A stretch of 64,000 nucleotides of DNA, taken from Stenotrophomonas sp046736075. Its GTDB lineage: Bacteria; Pseudomonadota; Gammaproteobacteria; Xanthomonadales; Xanthomonadaceae. The stretch spans positions 930,001-994,000 of the forward strand of contig NZ_CP177163.1 of NCBI RefSeq assembly GCF_046736075.1. The letters are read 5' to 3'. A model generated the notes under the pieces. The model worked only from the letters and a program-made list of their open reading frames with translations, did not search any database and was not told the DNA's origin. This document shows, piece after piece, positions 33,703-42,765 of this stretch. The translations under genes were made by a program, and so were the position numbers. Position 1 is the stretch's first letter. Each line of letters starts with the position of its first letter.

Positions 33703-34878
33703 ATGTCCAACATCGTCATCGCCGCCGCCAAGCGCACTGCCATCGGTTCCTTCCTCGGCCAGTTCAACGGCGTTCCCACGCCCACCCTGGGCGCCACCGC
33801 GATCGCCGCGGCCCTGGAACAGTCGGGCGTCCCGGCTGCGGATGTCTCCGAAGTGATCATGGGCTGCGTGCTGCCGGCCAACCTCGGCCAGGCGCCGGCC
33901 CGCCAGGCCGCCATCGCCGCCGGGCTGCCGCTGTCCACCGGCGCCACCACCCTGAACAAGGTGTGCGGTTCGGGCATGAAGGCCATCATGCTGGGCCATG
34001 ACCTGATCAAGGCCGGCTCGGCCAGCATCGTGGTCGCCGGCGGCATGGAGTCGATGTCCAACGCGCCGCACCTGATCCCCAATTCACGTACCGGCACCCG
34101 CTTCGGCAACTTCCAGGCAGTGGACCACATGGCCCACGACGGCCTGGTCAATGCCTACGACGGCAAGGCAATGGGCGAGTTCGCCGAGTGCGCGGTGGAC
34201 AAGTACCAGGTCAGCCGCGAAGCCCAGGATGCCTACGCGATCGAATCGGTGCGCCGTGCGCAGGCCGCGCAGGCCAGCGGTGCCTTCGACGACGAGATCG
34301 TCGCGGTCACCGTGACCACCCGCAAGGGCGAGGTGAGCATCGCCCAGGACGAACAGCCCAACCGCTCGGACGTCGCCAAGATCCCGACCCTGCGCCCGGC
34401 CTTCAAGAAGGACGGCACGGTGACGGCCGCCAGTTCGTCCAGCATTTCCGACGGCGCCGCCGCCGTGGTGCTGCTGTCCGAGGACGACGCCCGGGCACGC
34501 GGTGTGCAGCCGCTGGCGCGCATCGTCGGCCATGCCACCCACTCCCAGGAACCGGAATGGTTCACCACCGCCCCGATCGGTGCGATCCATAAACTGCTGG
34601 AGAAAACCGGCTGGACGCTGGACCAGGTCGACCTGTTCGAGATCAACGAGGCCTTCGCCGTGGTGGCGATGGCGCCGATGCTCGAACTGGGCATCCCGCA
34701 CGACAAGCTCAACGTGAATGGTGGTGCCTGCGCACTGGGCCATCCGATCGGTGCGTCGGGCGCGCGGCTGGTGGTGACGCTGGTGAACGCATTGCGCAAG
34801 CATGACGCCAAGCGCGGCATTGCTACCCTCTGCATCGGTGGCGGCGAAGCAACTGCCATCGCTATCGAATTGATTTGA
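33703..34878 (+). CDS. Acetyl-CoA acetyltransferase (thiolase)
   Basis: A 391-residue thiolase with all catalytic residues: Cys88 in NKVCGSGMKA (acyl acceptor), His347 in ALGHPIGASGAR and Cys377 in TLCIGGGEA. The motif NEAFAVVAMAP is also intact. It condenses two acetyl-CoA to acetoacetyl-CoA or the reverse, in polyhydroxybutyrate/ketogenic or fatty-acid pathways; no phaB or other pathway gene is adjacent, so direction is undetermined. The start is the ATG at 33703 with only a weak ribosome site. It is divergent from the autotransporter gene. Confidence 0.95.
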   Translation: MSNIVIAAAKRTAIGSFLGQFNGVPTPTLGATAIAAALEQSGVPAADVSEVIMGCVLPANLGQAPARQAAIAAGLPLSTGATTLNKVCGSGMKAIMLGHDLIKAGSASIVVAGGMESMSNAPHLIPNSRTGTRFGNFQAVDHMAHDGLVNAYDGKAMGEFAECAVDKYQVSREAQDAYAIESVRRAQAAQASGAFDDEIVAVTVTTRKGEVSIAQDEQPNRSDVAKIPTLRPAFKKDGTVTAASSSSISDGAAAVVLLSEDDARARGVQPLARIVGHATHSQEPEWFTTAPIGAIHKLLEKTGWTLDQVDLFEINEAFAVVAMAPMLELGIPHDKLNVNGGACALGHPIGASGARLVVTLVNALRKHDAKRGIATLCIGGGEATAIAIELI

Positions 34879-34889
34879 TTTGGTTTAAC

Positions 34890-34914
34890 GCGCATTTCTC
34901 AAAAATGAATGCGC
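34890..34914. terminator. AT-rich stem-loop after the thiolase gene
   Basis: GCGCATT (34890-34896) and AATGCGC (34908-34914) pair across an A-rich loop, 12 bases after the thiolase stop. No T-run follows, so termination is plausible but not certain. Confidence 0.45.
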
Positions 34915-34920
34915 GATCGC

Positions 34921-34948
34921 TTGACAGCCAAACGTGGCTTGTCATCAT
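34921..34948 (+). promoter_or_regulatory. Sigma-70 promoter of the Ala-rich lipoprotein gene, overlapped by a dyad
   Basis: A perfect -35 TTGACA (34921-34926), a 16-base spacer and CATCAT (34943-34948, four of six matches). An imperfect dyad TGACAGCCA-AACG-TGGCTTGTCA (34922-34944) spans the -35 and spacer and could bind a regulator. The lipoprotein ATG is 54 bases downstream of the -10. Confidence 0.6.
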
Positions 34949-35002
34949 GTTGCCGGGCGCGCAATAGCGCGTTGCCTAATCTAACGACGAGGATTCACAC
35001 TA

Positions 35003-35344
35003 ATGAGCATCAACAAGCTGCTGATCGCGATGGCCCTGGGCCTGGCTCTGACCGCCTGCTCCAAGCAGGAACAGGCTGCTGACGCCGCTGCTTCGGCCAA
35101 CGAAGCTGCCGCTGACGCCCAGGTCGCTGCCGACCAGGCCGCTGCTGCTGGCGCCCCGGCTGCCGACGCTGCCCAGGCTGCTGCTGACACCGCCACCACC
35201 GCTGCTGACGCTTCGGCCGATGCCGCTGCTGCCGCTGCTGGCGCTGCCACCGACGCTGCTGCCGCCCAGGCTGCTGACGCTGCCAAGGCTGCCGAAGGCA
35301 CCGCCGAGCAGGCCAAGGACGCTGCTGAAGAAGCCAAGAAGTAA
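35003..35344 (+). CDS. Ala-rich coiled lipoprotein, OprI/Lpp-like
   Basis: A 113-residue lipoprotein: signal peptide MSINKLLIAMALGLALTAC with lipobox LTAC (Cys19), then a body that is about half Ala with regular Asp/Glu/Gln/Lys spacing, predicted as one long helix or coiled coil, ending EEAKK. The C-terminal Lys recalls Lpp and Pseudomonas OprI, in which a terminal Lys may be joined to peptidoglycan; this is inference. Codon use is striking: about half of the Ala codons are GCT with hardly any GCG, unlike every neighbour, and the gene ends in two TAA stops, both signs of very high expression. It has a good promoter and a textbook terminator. Confidence 0.85.
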   Translation: MSINKLLIAMALGLALTACSKQEQAADAAASANEAAADAQVAADQAAAAGAPAADAAQAAADTATTAADASADAAAAAAGAATDAAAAQAADAAKAAEGTAEQAKDAAEEAKK

Positions 35345-35372
35345 TAACTTCTTTCTTCATGCAAGTCTGAAG

Positions 35373-35399
35373 AAGCCGCTGGTTCGCCAGCGGCTTTTT
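35373..35399 (+). terminator. Intrinsic terminator with TTCG loop
   Basis: Perfect 10-base arms (AAGCCGCTGG / CCAGCGGCTT) closed by a TTCG tetraloop and followed by a T-run (five T in total from 35395). It ends the first Ala-rich lipoprotein gene. Confidence 0.92.
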
Positions 35400-35477
35400 C
35401 TTTGCCTGCCACAACCCGGTCTTCACACCGGCATGAATAGGCTGGCCTCCCCGACGATTCCCGTCCTGGAGACCGCC

Positions 35478-35882
35478 ATGAACATCCGTCCGATCACCAC
35501 TTCCCTGCTGGCCGCCTCCCTGCTGCTGGCCTTGGCCGCGTGCAAGGGGCCGGAAGCCGAGCAGGCGCGCCAGGATGCGGCCCAGGCGGCCGATAGCGCC
35601 AACGCCGCCGCCCGCGAGGCCGTGGACAAGGCTGCGGCCGCGACGCGCAGCGCCGCCGATGATGCCGCTGCCGCCTCCGAACATGCCGCCGCCGATACCC
35701 AGCAGGCGCTGGACCGCGCCGCCGCCGCGACCTCCGAGGCTGCCGGCGAGGCCAAGGACGCCGCGAAGGACGCTGCTGCGCATGCCAGCGACTCCACCGC
35801 CGACGCCGCGCAGAAGGTGGCCGACAAGGCGCGCGACGTTGCCAACGATGCGAAGAAGAACGCCGACGAGGCCAAGCACTGA
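35478..35882 (+). CDS. Second Ala-rich coiled lipoprotein
   Basis: A 134-residue lipoprotein: signal peptide with lipobox LAAC (Cys22, in LALAACKGP), then an Ala-rich helical body with about heptad-spaced Asp/Glu/Lys (for example AREAVDKAAAATRSAADDA), ending DEAKH. It looks like a paralogue of the upstream lipoprotein but uses the ordinary GCC/GCG codons of this genome, so it is probably expressed far less. The ATG at 35478 has GGAG upstream; an in-frame ATG at 35433 would precede the signal peptide by 15 residues and is rejected. A hairpin terminator follows. Confidence 0.82.
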   Translation: MNIRPITTSLLAASLLLALAACKGPEAEQARQDAAQAADSANAAAREAVDKAAAATRSAADDAAAASEHAAADTQQALDRAAAATSEAAGEAKDAAKDAAAHASDSTADAAQKVADKARDVANDAKKNADEAKH

Positions 35883-35913
35883 ACCACGCCGCCTTTACTG
35901 CGTAATGCCCCCT

Positions 35914-35939
35914 GCACGCCCCTCTCCGGAGGGGCGTGC
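35914..35939. terminator. Bidirectional terminator between lipoprotein and aidB genes
   Basis: Perfect 11-base arms (GCACGCCCCTC / GAGGGGCGTGC) with a TCCG loop, between the convergent lipoprotein and AidB-type genes. No long T-run. Confidence 0.7.
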
Positions 35940-35959
35940 TGCGTTGTGCGGGGTGCAGG

Positions 35960-37591
35960 TCAGGGCAGCGCGCGGGCCAGGACGGCCGCGTAATCCAGAT
36001 CCGATGGCAATGTTCCAAAGGCCATGCCGTGCTCGGCACCGAGCCGTGAGCGGATGAAGGCGGCCGCCAGCGGGCTGTCGGCGCGCAGCAGCACCGCGGC
36101 CTGCAGCAGCAGCGCCAGCCGCTCGGTGATGCGGCGCGCCTGCGCCTCGCCCGGCGTGGCCGCCAACTGCCCGCGCAGCGTCTGCCATGCCGCATCGTAG
36201 ATCGCGTCGCGCCCGGCCGCGCTGCCCAGTTCCTGCTCCAGCACCGGCAGCACCTGCGGCTCGCGTGACAGCGCACGCAGCACGTCCAGGCACTGGATGT
36301 TGCCGCTGCCTTCCCAGATCGAATTCAACGGGGCCTGCCGGTACAGCCGCGGCAGGATCGATTCCTCGACATACCCCGCGCCGCCCAGGCATTCCTGCGC
36401 TTCGTTGACGAACACCGCCGCGCGTTTGCACACCCAGTACTTGCCCACTGCCGTGGCGATGCGCGCGAAGGCGGCCTGTTGTGCATCCTGCGGGGCCTGG
36501 TCGACCGCGCGCGCCACGCGCAGGGCGAACGCGGTGGCCGCCTCGGATTCAATCGCCAGATCGGCCAGTACATTGGCCATCAACGGGTGGTCGCACAGGC
36601 GGCGGCCGAAACTGCTGCGATGACGCGTGTGGTGCAGCGCCTGCGCCAGCGCCATGCGCATCTCCGCCGCGGCACCGAGCATGCAGTCCAGCCGCGTCAT
36701 CATCACCATGCCGATGATCGTGGCCACGCCGCGCCCCTCCTCGCCCACCCGCCGCGCCCAGGCACCGCACAGCTCGATCTCGCTGGATGCATTGGCCCAG
36801 TCGCCAAGCTTGTCCTTCAGGCGCATCAGGTGGAACGCGTTGCGGTTGCCGTCGGCCAGTCGCCGCGGCATCAGGAAACAGGTCAATCCGCCCGGCGCCT
36901 GCGCCAGCACCAGAAAGCCATCGGACATCGGCGCGGAAAAGAACCACTTGTGCCCGACCAGGGCGTAGCTGCCGTCGGCCTGCGGTTCGGCACGGGTGGC
37001 GTTGCTGCGCACATCCGAACCGCCCTGCTTTTCGGTCATGCCCATGCCCAGGGTGATGCCGGCCTTGTCGGCGATCGGCACGTCGCGCGGGTCGTAATGC
37101 GGCGCGGCGGCCTTGTCGGCCCATTCGGCCAGCAACGGGTCCTGGCGCAGCACCGCCACCGCCGCGTGGGTCATGGTCAGCGGACAACTGGTGCCGGCTT
37201 CGGCCTGGTGGTGCAGATAGCTCAGTGCCGCGCGCGCCACGTGCGCGCCCGGCACGGGCTCGTGCCAGGACAGGCCCGCCACGCCGTGCGACTTGGCTGC
37301 GTCCATCAGCGCGTGGTACGCCGGATGGAACTCGACGGTATCGATCCGGTGGCCCTGCGCGTCGTGCGTGCGCAGCCGCGGGCGGTCGCGATTGGCATCG
37401 AATCCCAGCCGGTACAGCGCGTCGCCGGCCAGCCCGCCGTACACCGCCAGGCGTGGCACGAACGCCGCGCCGCCCTCGCGCTGCACCGCCTCGGCCAGGG
37501 CCAGATCGTCGGCCCACAGATGCCGGCCCCCGAACGGTGGCGGCTGGTTGGTCACCACATGGGTCTCGAAGGCGGACAGCTCGGGCGTCAT
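35960..37591 (-). CDS. aidB: AidB-type acyl-CoA dehydrogenase family protein
   Basis: A 543-residue flavoprotein, the same size as E. coli AidB (541). The N-terminus THVVTNQPPPFGGRHLWADD and the segment MGMTEKQGGSDVRSN are AidB hallmarks, and the ACAD FAD-binding part is visible as KWFFSAPMSDGFLVLAQ and GGAGYVEESILPRLYRQAPLNSIWEGSGN in outline. E. coli AidB is induced by alkylation and binds DNA; whether this protein protects DNA or acts as dehydrogenase is inferred. The start at 37591 has CGAGG eight bases upstream. It is divergent from the Exo-Lig-Lhr-PdeM repair cassette. Confidence 0.9.
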   Translation of the reverse strand: MTPELSAFETHVVTNQPPPFGGRHLWADDLALAEAVQREGGAAFVPRLAVYGGLAGDALYRLGFDANRDRPRLRTHDAQGHRIDTVEFHPAYHALMDAAKSHGVAGLSWHEPVPGAHVARAALSYLHHQAEAGTSCPLTMTHAAVAVLRQDPLLAEWADKAAAPHYDPRDVPIADKAGITLGMGMTEKQGGSDVRSNATRAEPQADGSYALVGHKWFFSAPMSDGFLVLAQAPGGLTCFLMPRRLADGNRNAFHLMRLKDKLGDWANASSEIELCGAWARRVGEEGRGVATIIGMVMMTRLDCMLGAAAEMRMALAQALHHTRHRSSFGRRLCDHPLMANVLADLAIESEAATAFALRVARAVDQAPQDAQQAAFARIATAVGKYWVCKRAAVFVNEAQECLGGAGYVEESILPRLYRQAPLNSIWEGSGNIQCLDVLRALSREPQVLPVLEQELGSAAGRDAIYDAAWQTLRGQLAATPGEAQARRITERLALLLQAAVLLRADSPLAAAFIRSRLGAEHGMAFGTLPSDLDYAAVLARALP

Positions 37592-37697
37592 GGCAGGCCT
37601 CGTGGCAGTGGACCGCCCGATTCTGCCGCATCCACGCGCAGGCGTCCGTTCAGCCGGATTCTCGCCTCCTGCACGAGCGCGGCGGCACAGTGCAGGC

Positions 37698-38705
37698 ATG
37701 ACCTCTCCCTCTGCGAAACCGGACCTGGTGGTGCTGCGCCCGGAAGGTCTGTACTGCCCGGCCGGCGACTTCCACATCGACCCGTGGCGCCCGGTGCCGC
37801 GTGCGGTGATCACCCACGGCCACGGCGATCATGCGCGCGGCGGCATGGGCCACTACTACTGCAGCACCGACAGCGTGCCGATCCTGCGCTGGCGGCTCGG
37901 CGACGTGGCGCTGGACGCGCATGCGTACGGCGCGCGCTTCCGCCTTGGCGGCGTGCAGGTGTCGCTGCATCCGGCCGGGCACGTGCTGGGCTCGGCACAG
38001 GTGCGCATCGACGACGGCACCCAGGTCTGGGTGGCCTCCGGCGACTACAAGCGGCAACCCGATCCCACCTGCGCGCCGTTCGAGGTGGTGCCCTGCGATA
38101 CGTTCATCACCGAGGCGACCTTTGGATTGCCGGTGTATCGCTGGCCGCCCACGCCGCAGGTGGCAGCCGACATCGTCGCCTGGCGCAGGGAATGCGAAGC
38201 CCGCGGCGAAGCCGCCGTACTGCTCTGCTATGCACTGGGCAAGGCGCAGCGGGTGCTGGCCGAACTGCTGCCCCTGGACACACAGCCGGCACTGCTGCAC
38301 GGCGCGATCGCCACCGGCGTGGCGGTGTACCGCGAGGCCGGCATCGCCATGCTCGCCACCGAAACCGTCAACGAACAGGCGCGCGGCAGCGACTTCGCCG
38401 GCAAGCTGGTGCTGGCGCCGCCATCGGCCGCCGGCAGCGCGTGGATGCGGCGCTTCAAGGGCGCGCAGCTGGGCTTCGCATCGGGCTGGATGCGGTTGCG
38501 CGGCAACCGCCGCCGCCGCAACTACGATCGCGGCTTCGTGGTTTCCGATCACGCCGACTGGCCGGACCTGCTGCGTACGATCGCGCAGACCGGCGCGCGC
38601 CGGGTGATCGCCACGCACGGCAATACCGATGCGCTGATCCGCTTCCTGCGCGAGCGCGGCGTCGCCGCCGAAGCCTTCGCCACCGGCTACGGGGACGAGG
38701 AATGA
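37698..38705 (+). CDS. Ligase-associated DNA exonuclease (metallo-beta-lactamase fold)
   Basis: A 335-residue metallo-beta-lactamase/beta-CASP-fold nuclease. The metal-binding HGHGDHARG (HxHxDH motif) lies near residue 40, the second His motif is PAGHVLGSAQ, and the late SDHAD and ATHGNTDALI complete the site. It is the Exo component of the four-gene proteobacterial Lhr-Exo-Lig-MPE repair cassette. Its stop overlaps the ligase start (ATGA), so the two are translationally coupled. It begins 106 bases from the divergent aidB gene. Confidence 0.93.
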   Translation: MTSPSAKPDLVVLRPEGLYCPAGDFHIDPWRPVPRAVITHGHGDHARGGMGHYYCSTDSVPILRWRLGDVALDAHAYGARFRLGGVQVSLHPAGHVLGSAQVRIDDGTQVWVASGDYKRQPDPTCAPFEVVPCDTFITEATFGLPVYRWPPTPQVAADIVAWRRECEARGEAAVLLCYALGKAQRVLAELLPLDTQPALLHGAIATGVAVYREAGIAMLATETVNEQARGSDFAGKLVLAPPSAAGSAWMRRFKGAQLGFASGWMRLRGNRRRRNYDRGFVVSDHADWPDLLRTIAQTGARRVIATHGNTDALIRFLRERGVAAEAFATGYGDEE

Positions 38706-40306
38706 AACGCTTCGCCGCGCTGTACCGCACGCTGGATCGCAGCACCGCCACCGGCGACAAACGCGCCGCGCTGGTCGACTATTTCCGCGACGCGCCACCG
38801 CACGACGCGGCGTGGGCGCTGTTCCTGCTGTCCGGTGGCAAGGTCACCAGCGCGCGGCAGAAAATCGCCGGCAGCGCCGAGCTGCGCGCGTGGATCGCCG
38901 AGGTCGCCGACACCCCCGCGTGGCTGGTCGATGACAGCTACGACCAGGTCGGCGACCTCGCCGAAACGCTCACCCTGCTGCTGGACGATCCCCCCGGCGG
39001 CGCACCCGACATCGCGCTCGCCGACTGGATCGAGCAGCGTCTGCTGCCGGTGGCCAACCAGGCCGAGCCGGTGCGCCGCGCCACGGTGGTGGGGGCGTGG
39101 CGGGATCTGGCGTTCGACGAGCGGCTGGTATTCAACAAACTGCTCACCGGCGCGCTGCGCGTGGGCGTATCGCAACGGCTGGTGCAGCAGGCGCTGGCGG
39201 AACTGTCCGGCATCGACATCGCCCGCATTGCCCAGCGCATGCTCGGCGCATGGGTGCCCTCGCCCGGTCTGCTGGCTGCCCTGCTCTCGCCGGCCGAACG
39301 CCCGGAAGACCGCCAGCAGCCGTACCCGTTCTTCCTCGCATCCCCGCTGGAGGGCGACGCGGAACGTCTGGGCGACATTGCCGGCTGGACGGTCGAATGG
39401 AAGTGGGATGGCATCCGCCTGCAGCTGCTGCGGCGGCAGGGCGAGGTGGCGCTGTGGTCGCGTGGCGAAGAGCGCCTGGACGGTCGCTTCCCGGAGATCG
39501 AGGCGGCCGCGATGGCCTTGCCGGACGGGTGCGTGATCGATGGCGAACTGCTCGCGTGGCGCGATGACGAGCCGCAGCCGCTGCCGTTCACCGCCTTGCA
39601 GACCCGCATCCAGCGCCGTGCGCCCGGCCCGAAGACCCTGCGCGATACGCCCGTGCGCGTGCTCGCCTACGACCTGCTGGAACTGCACGGCGAGGACCTG
39701 CGGCTGCAGCCGCTGACGCAGCGGCGTGCCGCTCTGGCGACCGTACTGGACGCACTGGGCGACCCACGGGTGCAGCTCTCCCCACAGCTCCATCCGGCGG
39801 ACTGGAATGCCGCCGCCACGCTGCGGGCAGGCGCCCGCGAGCGCGGGGTGGAAGGGCTGATGCTCAAGCGCGGCGATTCCCAGTACCAGAGCGGACGACG
39901 TCGCGGCGACTGGTGGAAGTGGAAGATCGAGCCACTGACCATCGACGCGGTGATGATCTATGCGCAGTCCGGGCACGGCCGGCGCAGCACGCTGTATACC
40001 GATTACACCTTCGGCGTGTGGGACGGCGACCGGCTGGTGCCGGTGGCCAAGGCGTACTCGGGACTGGACGACACCGAAATCCTGGCGCTGGACCGCTGGA
40101 TCCGTGCCAACACGCTCGAACGCTTCGGCCCGGTGCGCAGCGTCCGCGGCGAACAGGTGTTCGAACTCGGCTTCGAGGGCGTCAACCGCAGCAGCCGGCA
40201 CAAATCCGGCGTTGCCGTGCGGTTCCCGCGCATCCTGCGCTGGCGGCAGGACAAGCCGGCCAGCGAAGCGGACACCCTGGCCCAGCTGCAGGCGCTGGCA
40301 CGGTGA
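38702..40306 (+). CDS. ATP-dependent DNA ligase of the Lhr-associated cassette
   Basis: A 534-residue ATP-dependent ligase. The N-terminal DNA-binding domain (to about residue 200) precedes the nucleotidyltransferase domain, whose adenylated Lys is Lys234 in EWKWDGIRLQ (KxDG motif), followed by WSRGEERLDGRFPEI, the Glu motif DGELLAW and VEGLMLKRGDSQY. A C-terminal OB fold follows, with VRFPRILRWRQDK near the end. It seals nicks using ATP. It is coupled by overlap to the exonuclease before it and, by GTGA, to the helicase after it. Confidence 0.93.
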   Translation: MKRFAALYRTLDRSTATGDKRAALVDYFRDAPPHDAAWALFLLSGGKVTSARQKIAGSAELRAWIAEVADTPAWLVDDSYDQVGDLAETLTLLLDDPPGGAPDIALADWIEQRLLPVANQAEPVRRATVVGAWRDLAFDERLVFNKLLTGALRVGVSQRLVQQALAELSGIDIARIAQRMLGAWVPSPGLLAALLSPAERPEDRQQPYPFFLASPLEGDAERLGDIAGWTVEWKWDGIRLQLLRRQGEVALWSRGEERLDGRFPEIEAAAMALPDGCVIDGELLAWRDDEPQPLPFTALQTRIQRRAPGPKTLRDTPVRVLAYDLLELHGEDLRLQPLTQRRAALATVLDALGDPRVQLSPQLHPADWNAAATLRAGARERGVEGLMLKRGDSQYQSGRRRGDWWKWKIEPLTIDAVMIYAQSGHGRRSTLYTDYTFGVWDGDRLVPVAKAYSGLDDTEILALDRWIRANTLERFGPVRSVRGEQVFELGFEGVNRSSRHKSGVAVRFPRILRWRQDKPASEADTLAQLQALAR

Positions 40307-42765
40307 CGCGGCGCGAGGCGATGGCGCGCCTGGTGGCGTGGTTTGCCAGCCGCGGCTGGGCGCCGCTGCCGTTCCAGAAAACCATGTGGCGTCATTACCT
40401 GGCCGGCGAGTCCGGCCTGCTGCATACGCCCACCGGCAGCGGCAAGACCCTGGCGATGTTCGGCGGCCCGCTGCTGCAGGCGCTGTCCGATCCGCCGCCG
40501 CCCATCGGCGGTCGCGCCGGCAAGCGCGTGCCGGCCCTGCAGGTACTGTGGATCACTCCGCTGCGCGCGCTCGCCGCCGACACCGCGCGTGCGCTGCGCG
40601 AGCCGTTGTCCGCCCTCGGCCTGGACTGGCAGGTGGGCCTGCGCACTGGCGATGCCAGCGCGCGCGACAAGCGCCTGGCGCGCGAAGGACGTGTGGACGT
40701 GCTGGTCACCACGCCCGAATCGCTGGCGTTGCTGCTGAGCTATCCCGATACGATGCCGCGCCTGCAGCACCTGCGCTGCGTGGTGGTCGACGAGTGGCAC
40801 GAACTGCTCGGCAACAAGCGCGGCGTGCTGCTGCAGTTGAACCTGCGCCGCCTGCGCGACGCACTGCCGTCGCTGCAGGTGTGGGGATTGTCGGCGACGC
40901 TGGGCAACCTCGACGAAGCACGCGAGGTGCTGCTGCCGGACCGGCCCGATGCGCCGCTGGTGGCCGGCGCCCGCCCCCGCCCGATGACGCTGGAAACGCT
41001 GCTGCCCGCGCACGGCGAACGCTTCCCGTGGGCCGGGCATCTGGGCCTGTCGCAGCTGCAGCGCGTGCTGGAACGCCTCCTGTCGGCGCGCACCAGCCTG
41101 CTGTTCACCAACACCCGCGCGCACGCGGAACTGTGGCACCAGGCGTTGACGGCGGTATGGCCGGAGGACCCGGCGACGCTGGCACTGCACCACGGCTCGC
41201 TGGACCCTGCACTGCGGCGCGCCGCCGAGGAGGGTCTGCGCGAGGGTCGCCTGCGCTGCGTGGTAGCCACATCCAGCCTGGATCTCGGCGTGGACTTCCC
41301 GGCGGTGGACCAGGTGCTGCAGATCGGCAGCCCCAAGGGCATCGCACGCCTGCTGCAGCGTGCCGGTCGTGCACGCCATCGTCCCGGGGAATCCGGGCAT
41401 ATCGTCTGCGTGCCATCGCATGCGCTGGAACTGGTGGAGTACGCGGCGGCGCGACGCGCACTGGCCGATGGCGTGATCGAAGCGCGGCGTCCGCTGCGCC
41501 TGTCGCTGGACGTGCTGGCCCAGCATTGCGTGAGCTGTGCGCTCGGCGGTGGCTTCGATGCCGATGCGTTGTTGGCGCAGGTGCGCCGCACCCACGCTTT
41601 TGCCGGCCTGGAAGCGGCGCAGTGGGCGGGCGTGCTGGCCTTCATCGTGCAGGGCGGCCGCGCGCTCGCGCAGTACCCGGACTTCCACAAGGTCGTGCGC
41701 GACGACGATGGCGTGTACCGCGTCCACGACCGCCGCGTGGCGCTGCGCCACCGCCTGTCGATCGGCACCATCACCAGCGACGGCAGCGTGACCGTGCAGT
41801 TCCTGCGCGGTGGCCGGCTGGGTGCGGTGGAAGAACAGTTCGTGGGGCGTCTGCGGCCGGGCGATCGTTTCCAGTTTGCCGGGCGCCTGCTGGAGCTGGT
41901 CCGGCTCGAGCAGATGACCGCGTATGTGCGCCTGGCGCGTGGCGGCGACGGCGTGGTGCCGCGCTGGCAGGGCGGCCGGTTGCCGCTGTCCGACGCGTTG
42001 GGCCGCGAAATGGAGGCGGTACTGGAGACGCCCGGCGACAGCGCCGAACTGCGCTGGCTGGCGCCGCTGCTGCAGCTGCAGGCGCGCCTGTCGGAGCTGC
42101 CGGGCCCCACGCGGCTGCTGGTGGAAACCGTGCTCCGCCGCGAGGGCCAGTACCTGTTCGTGTACCCGTTCGCGGGGCGGCAGGTCAACGAAGGCATCGC
42201 CGCGTTGATGGCGATGCGCTGGACGCGCCTGCAGACCAACACCTTCGCCTACGCCGCCAATGATTATGGCTTCGTGCTCGCGCCTGCGCATGCGGTGGCG
42301 GTGGAGCCGGCGCAGATACGTCGCCTGCTGCAGCCGGAGGGACTGTTCGAGGATCTGCGCGACAGCCTCAATCTCGGCGAGCTCGCCCGCCGTCAGTTCC
42401 GCGACATCGCACGCGTGTCCGGCATGCTGGTGCCGGCGCTGCCAGGCCGCACGCCGCGCAGCCTGCGCCAGCTGCAGGCATCCGGCGGCCTGCTGTACGA
42501 CGTGCTGCGGCAGCACGATCCGGATCACATCCTGCTGACGCTCGCCGAACACGAAGTGCTGCACAGTCAGCTCGACCTTGGCGGCCTGGCGGCGGCGCTG
42601 CGGCGCTGCCAGGCGCGCACGTTGTGCGTGCAGACGCTTGCCAGCCTGGGGCCGTTCTCGTTCCCGCTCTGGGCCGAACGGATGCGTGGCCAGCTCAGCA
42701 ACGAAGACTGGAAAACCCGCGTGCTGCGCGCAGCACGGCAACTGGAGAAACGACATGGGCAATGA
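40303..42765 (+). CDS. Ligase-associated DEXH-box helicase, Lhr-type
   Basis: An 820-residue superfamily 2 DNA helicase. Walker A is TPTGSGKT near residue 45, motif II is DEWHE, motif III is LSATLGN, and motif VI is LLQRAGRARHRPGESG. The C-terminal half is the Lhr-type winged-helix/beta-barrel part. I chose the GTG at 40303, which overlaps the ligase stop as GTGA; an ATG six codons later (40321) is the alternative, and the frame upstream of 40303 belongs to the ligase. Its stop overlaps the pdeM start by 11 bases. Confidence 0.92.
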   Translation: MTRREAMARLVAWFASRGWAPLPFQKTMWRHYLAGESGLLHTPTGSGKTLAMFGGPLLQALSDPPPPIGGRAGKRVPALQVLWITPLRALAADTARALREPLSALGLDWQVGLRTGDASARDKRLAREGRVDVLVTTPESLALLLSYPDTMPRLQHLRCVVVDEWHELLGNKRGVLLQLNLRRLRDALPSLQVWGLSATLGNLDEAREVLLPDRPDAPLVAGARPRPMTLETLLPAHGERFPWAGHLGLSQLQRVLERLLSARTSLLFTNTRAHAELWHQALTAVWPEDPATLALHHGSLDPALRRAAEEGLREGRLRCVVATSSLDLGVDFPAVDQVLQIGSPKGIARLLQRAGRARHRPGESGHIVCVPSHALELVEYAAARRALADGVIEARRPLRLSLDVLAQHCVSCALGGGFDADALLAQVRRTHAFAGLEAAQWAGVLAFIVQGGRALAQYPDFHKVVRDDDGVYRVHDRRVALRHRLSIGTITSDGSVTVQFLRGGRLGAVEEQFVGRLRPGDRFQFAGRLLELVRLEQMTAYVRLARGGDGVVPRWQGGRLPLSDALGREMEAVLETPGDSAELRWLAPLLQLQARLSELPGPTRLLVETVLRREGQYLFVYPFAGRQVNEGIAALMAMRWTRLQTNTFAYAANDYGFVLAPAHAVAVEPAQIRRLLQPEGLFEDLRDSLNLGELARRQFRDIARVSGMLVPALPGRTPRSLRQLQASGGLLYDVLRQHDPDHILLTLAEHEVLHSQLDLGGLAAALRRCQARTLCVQTLASLGPFSFPLWAERMRGQLSNEDWKTRVLRAARQLEKRHGQ

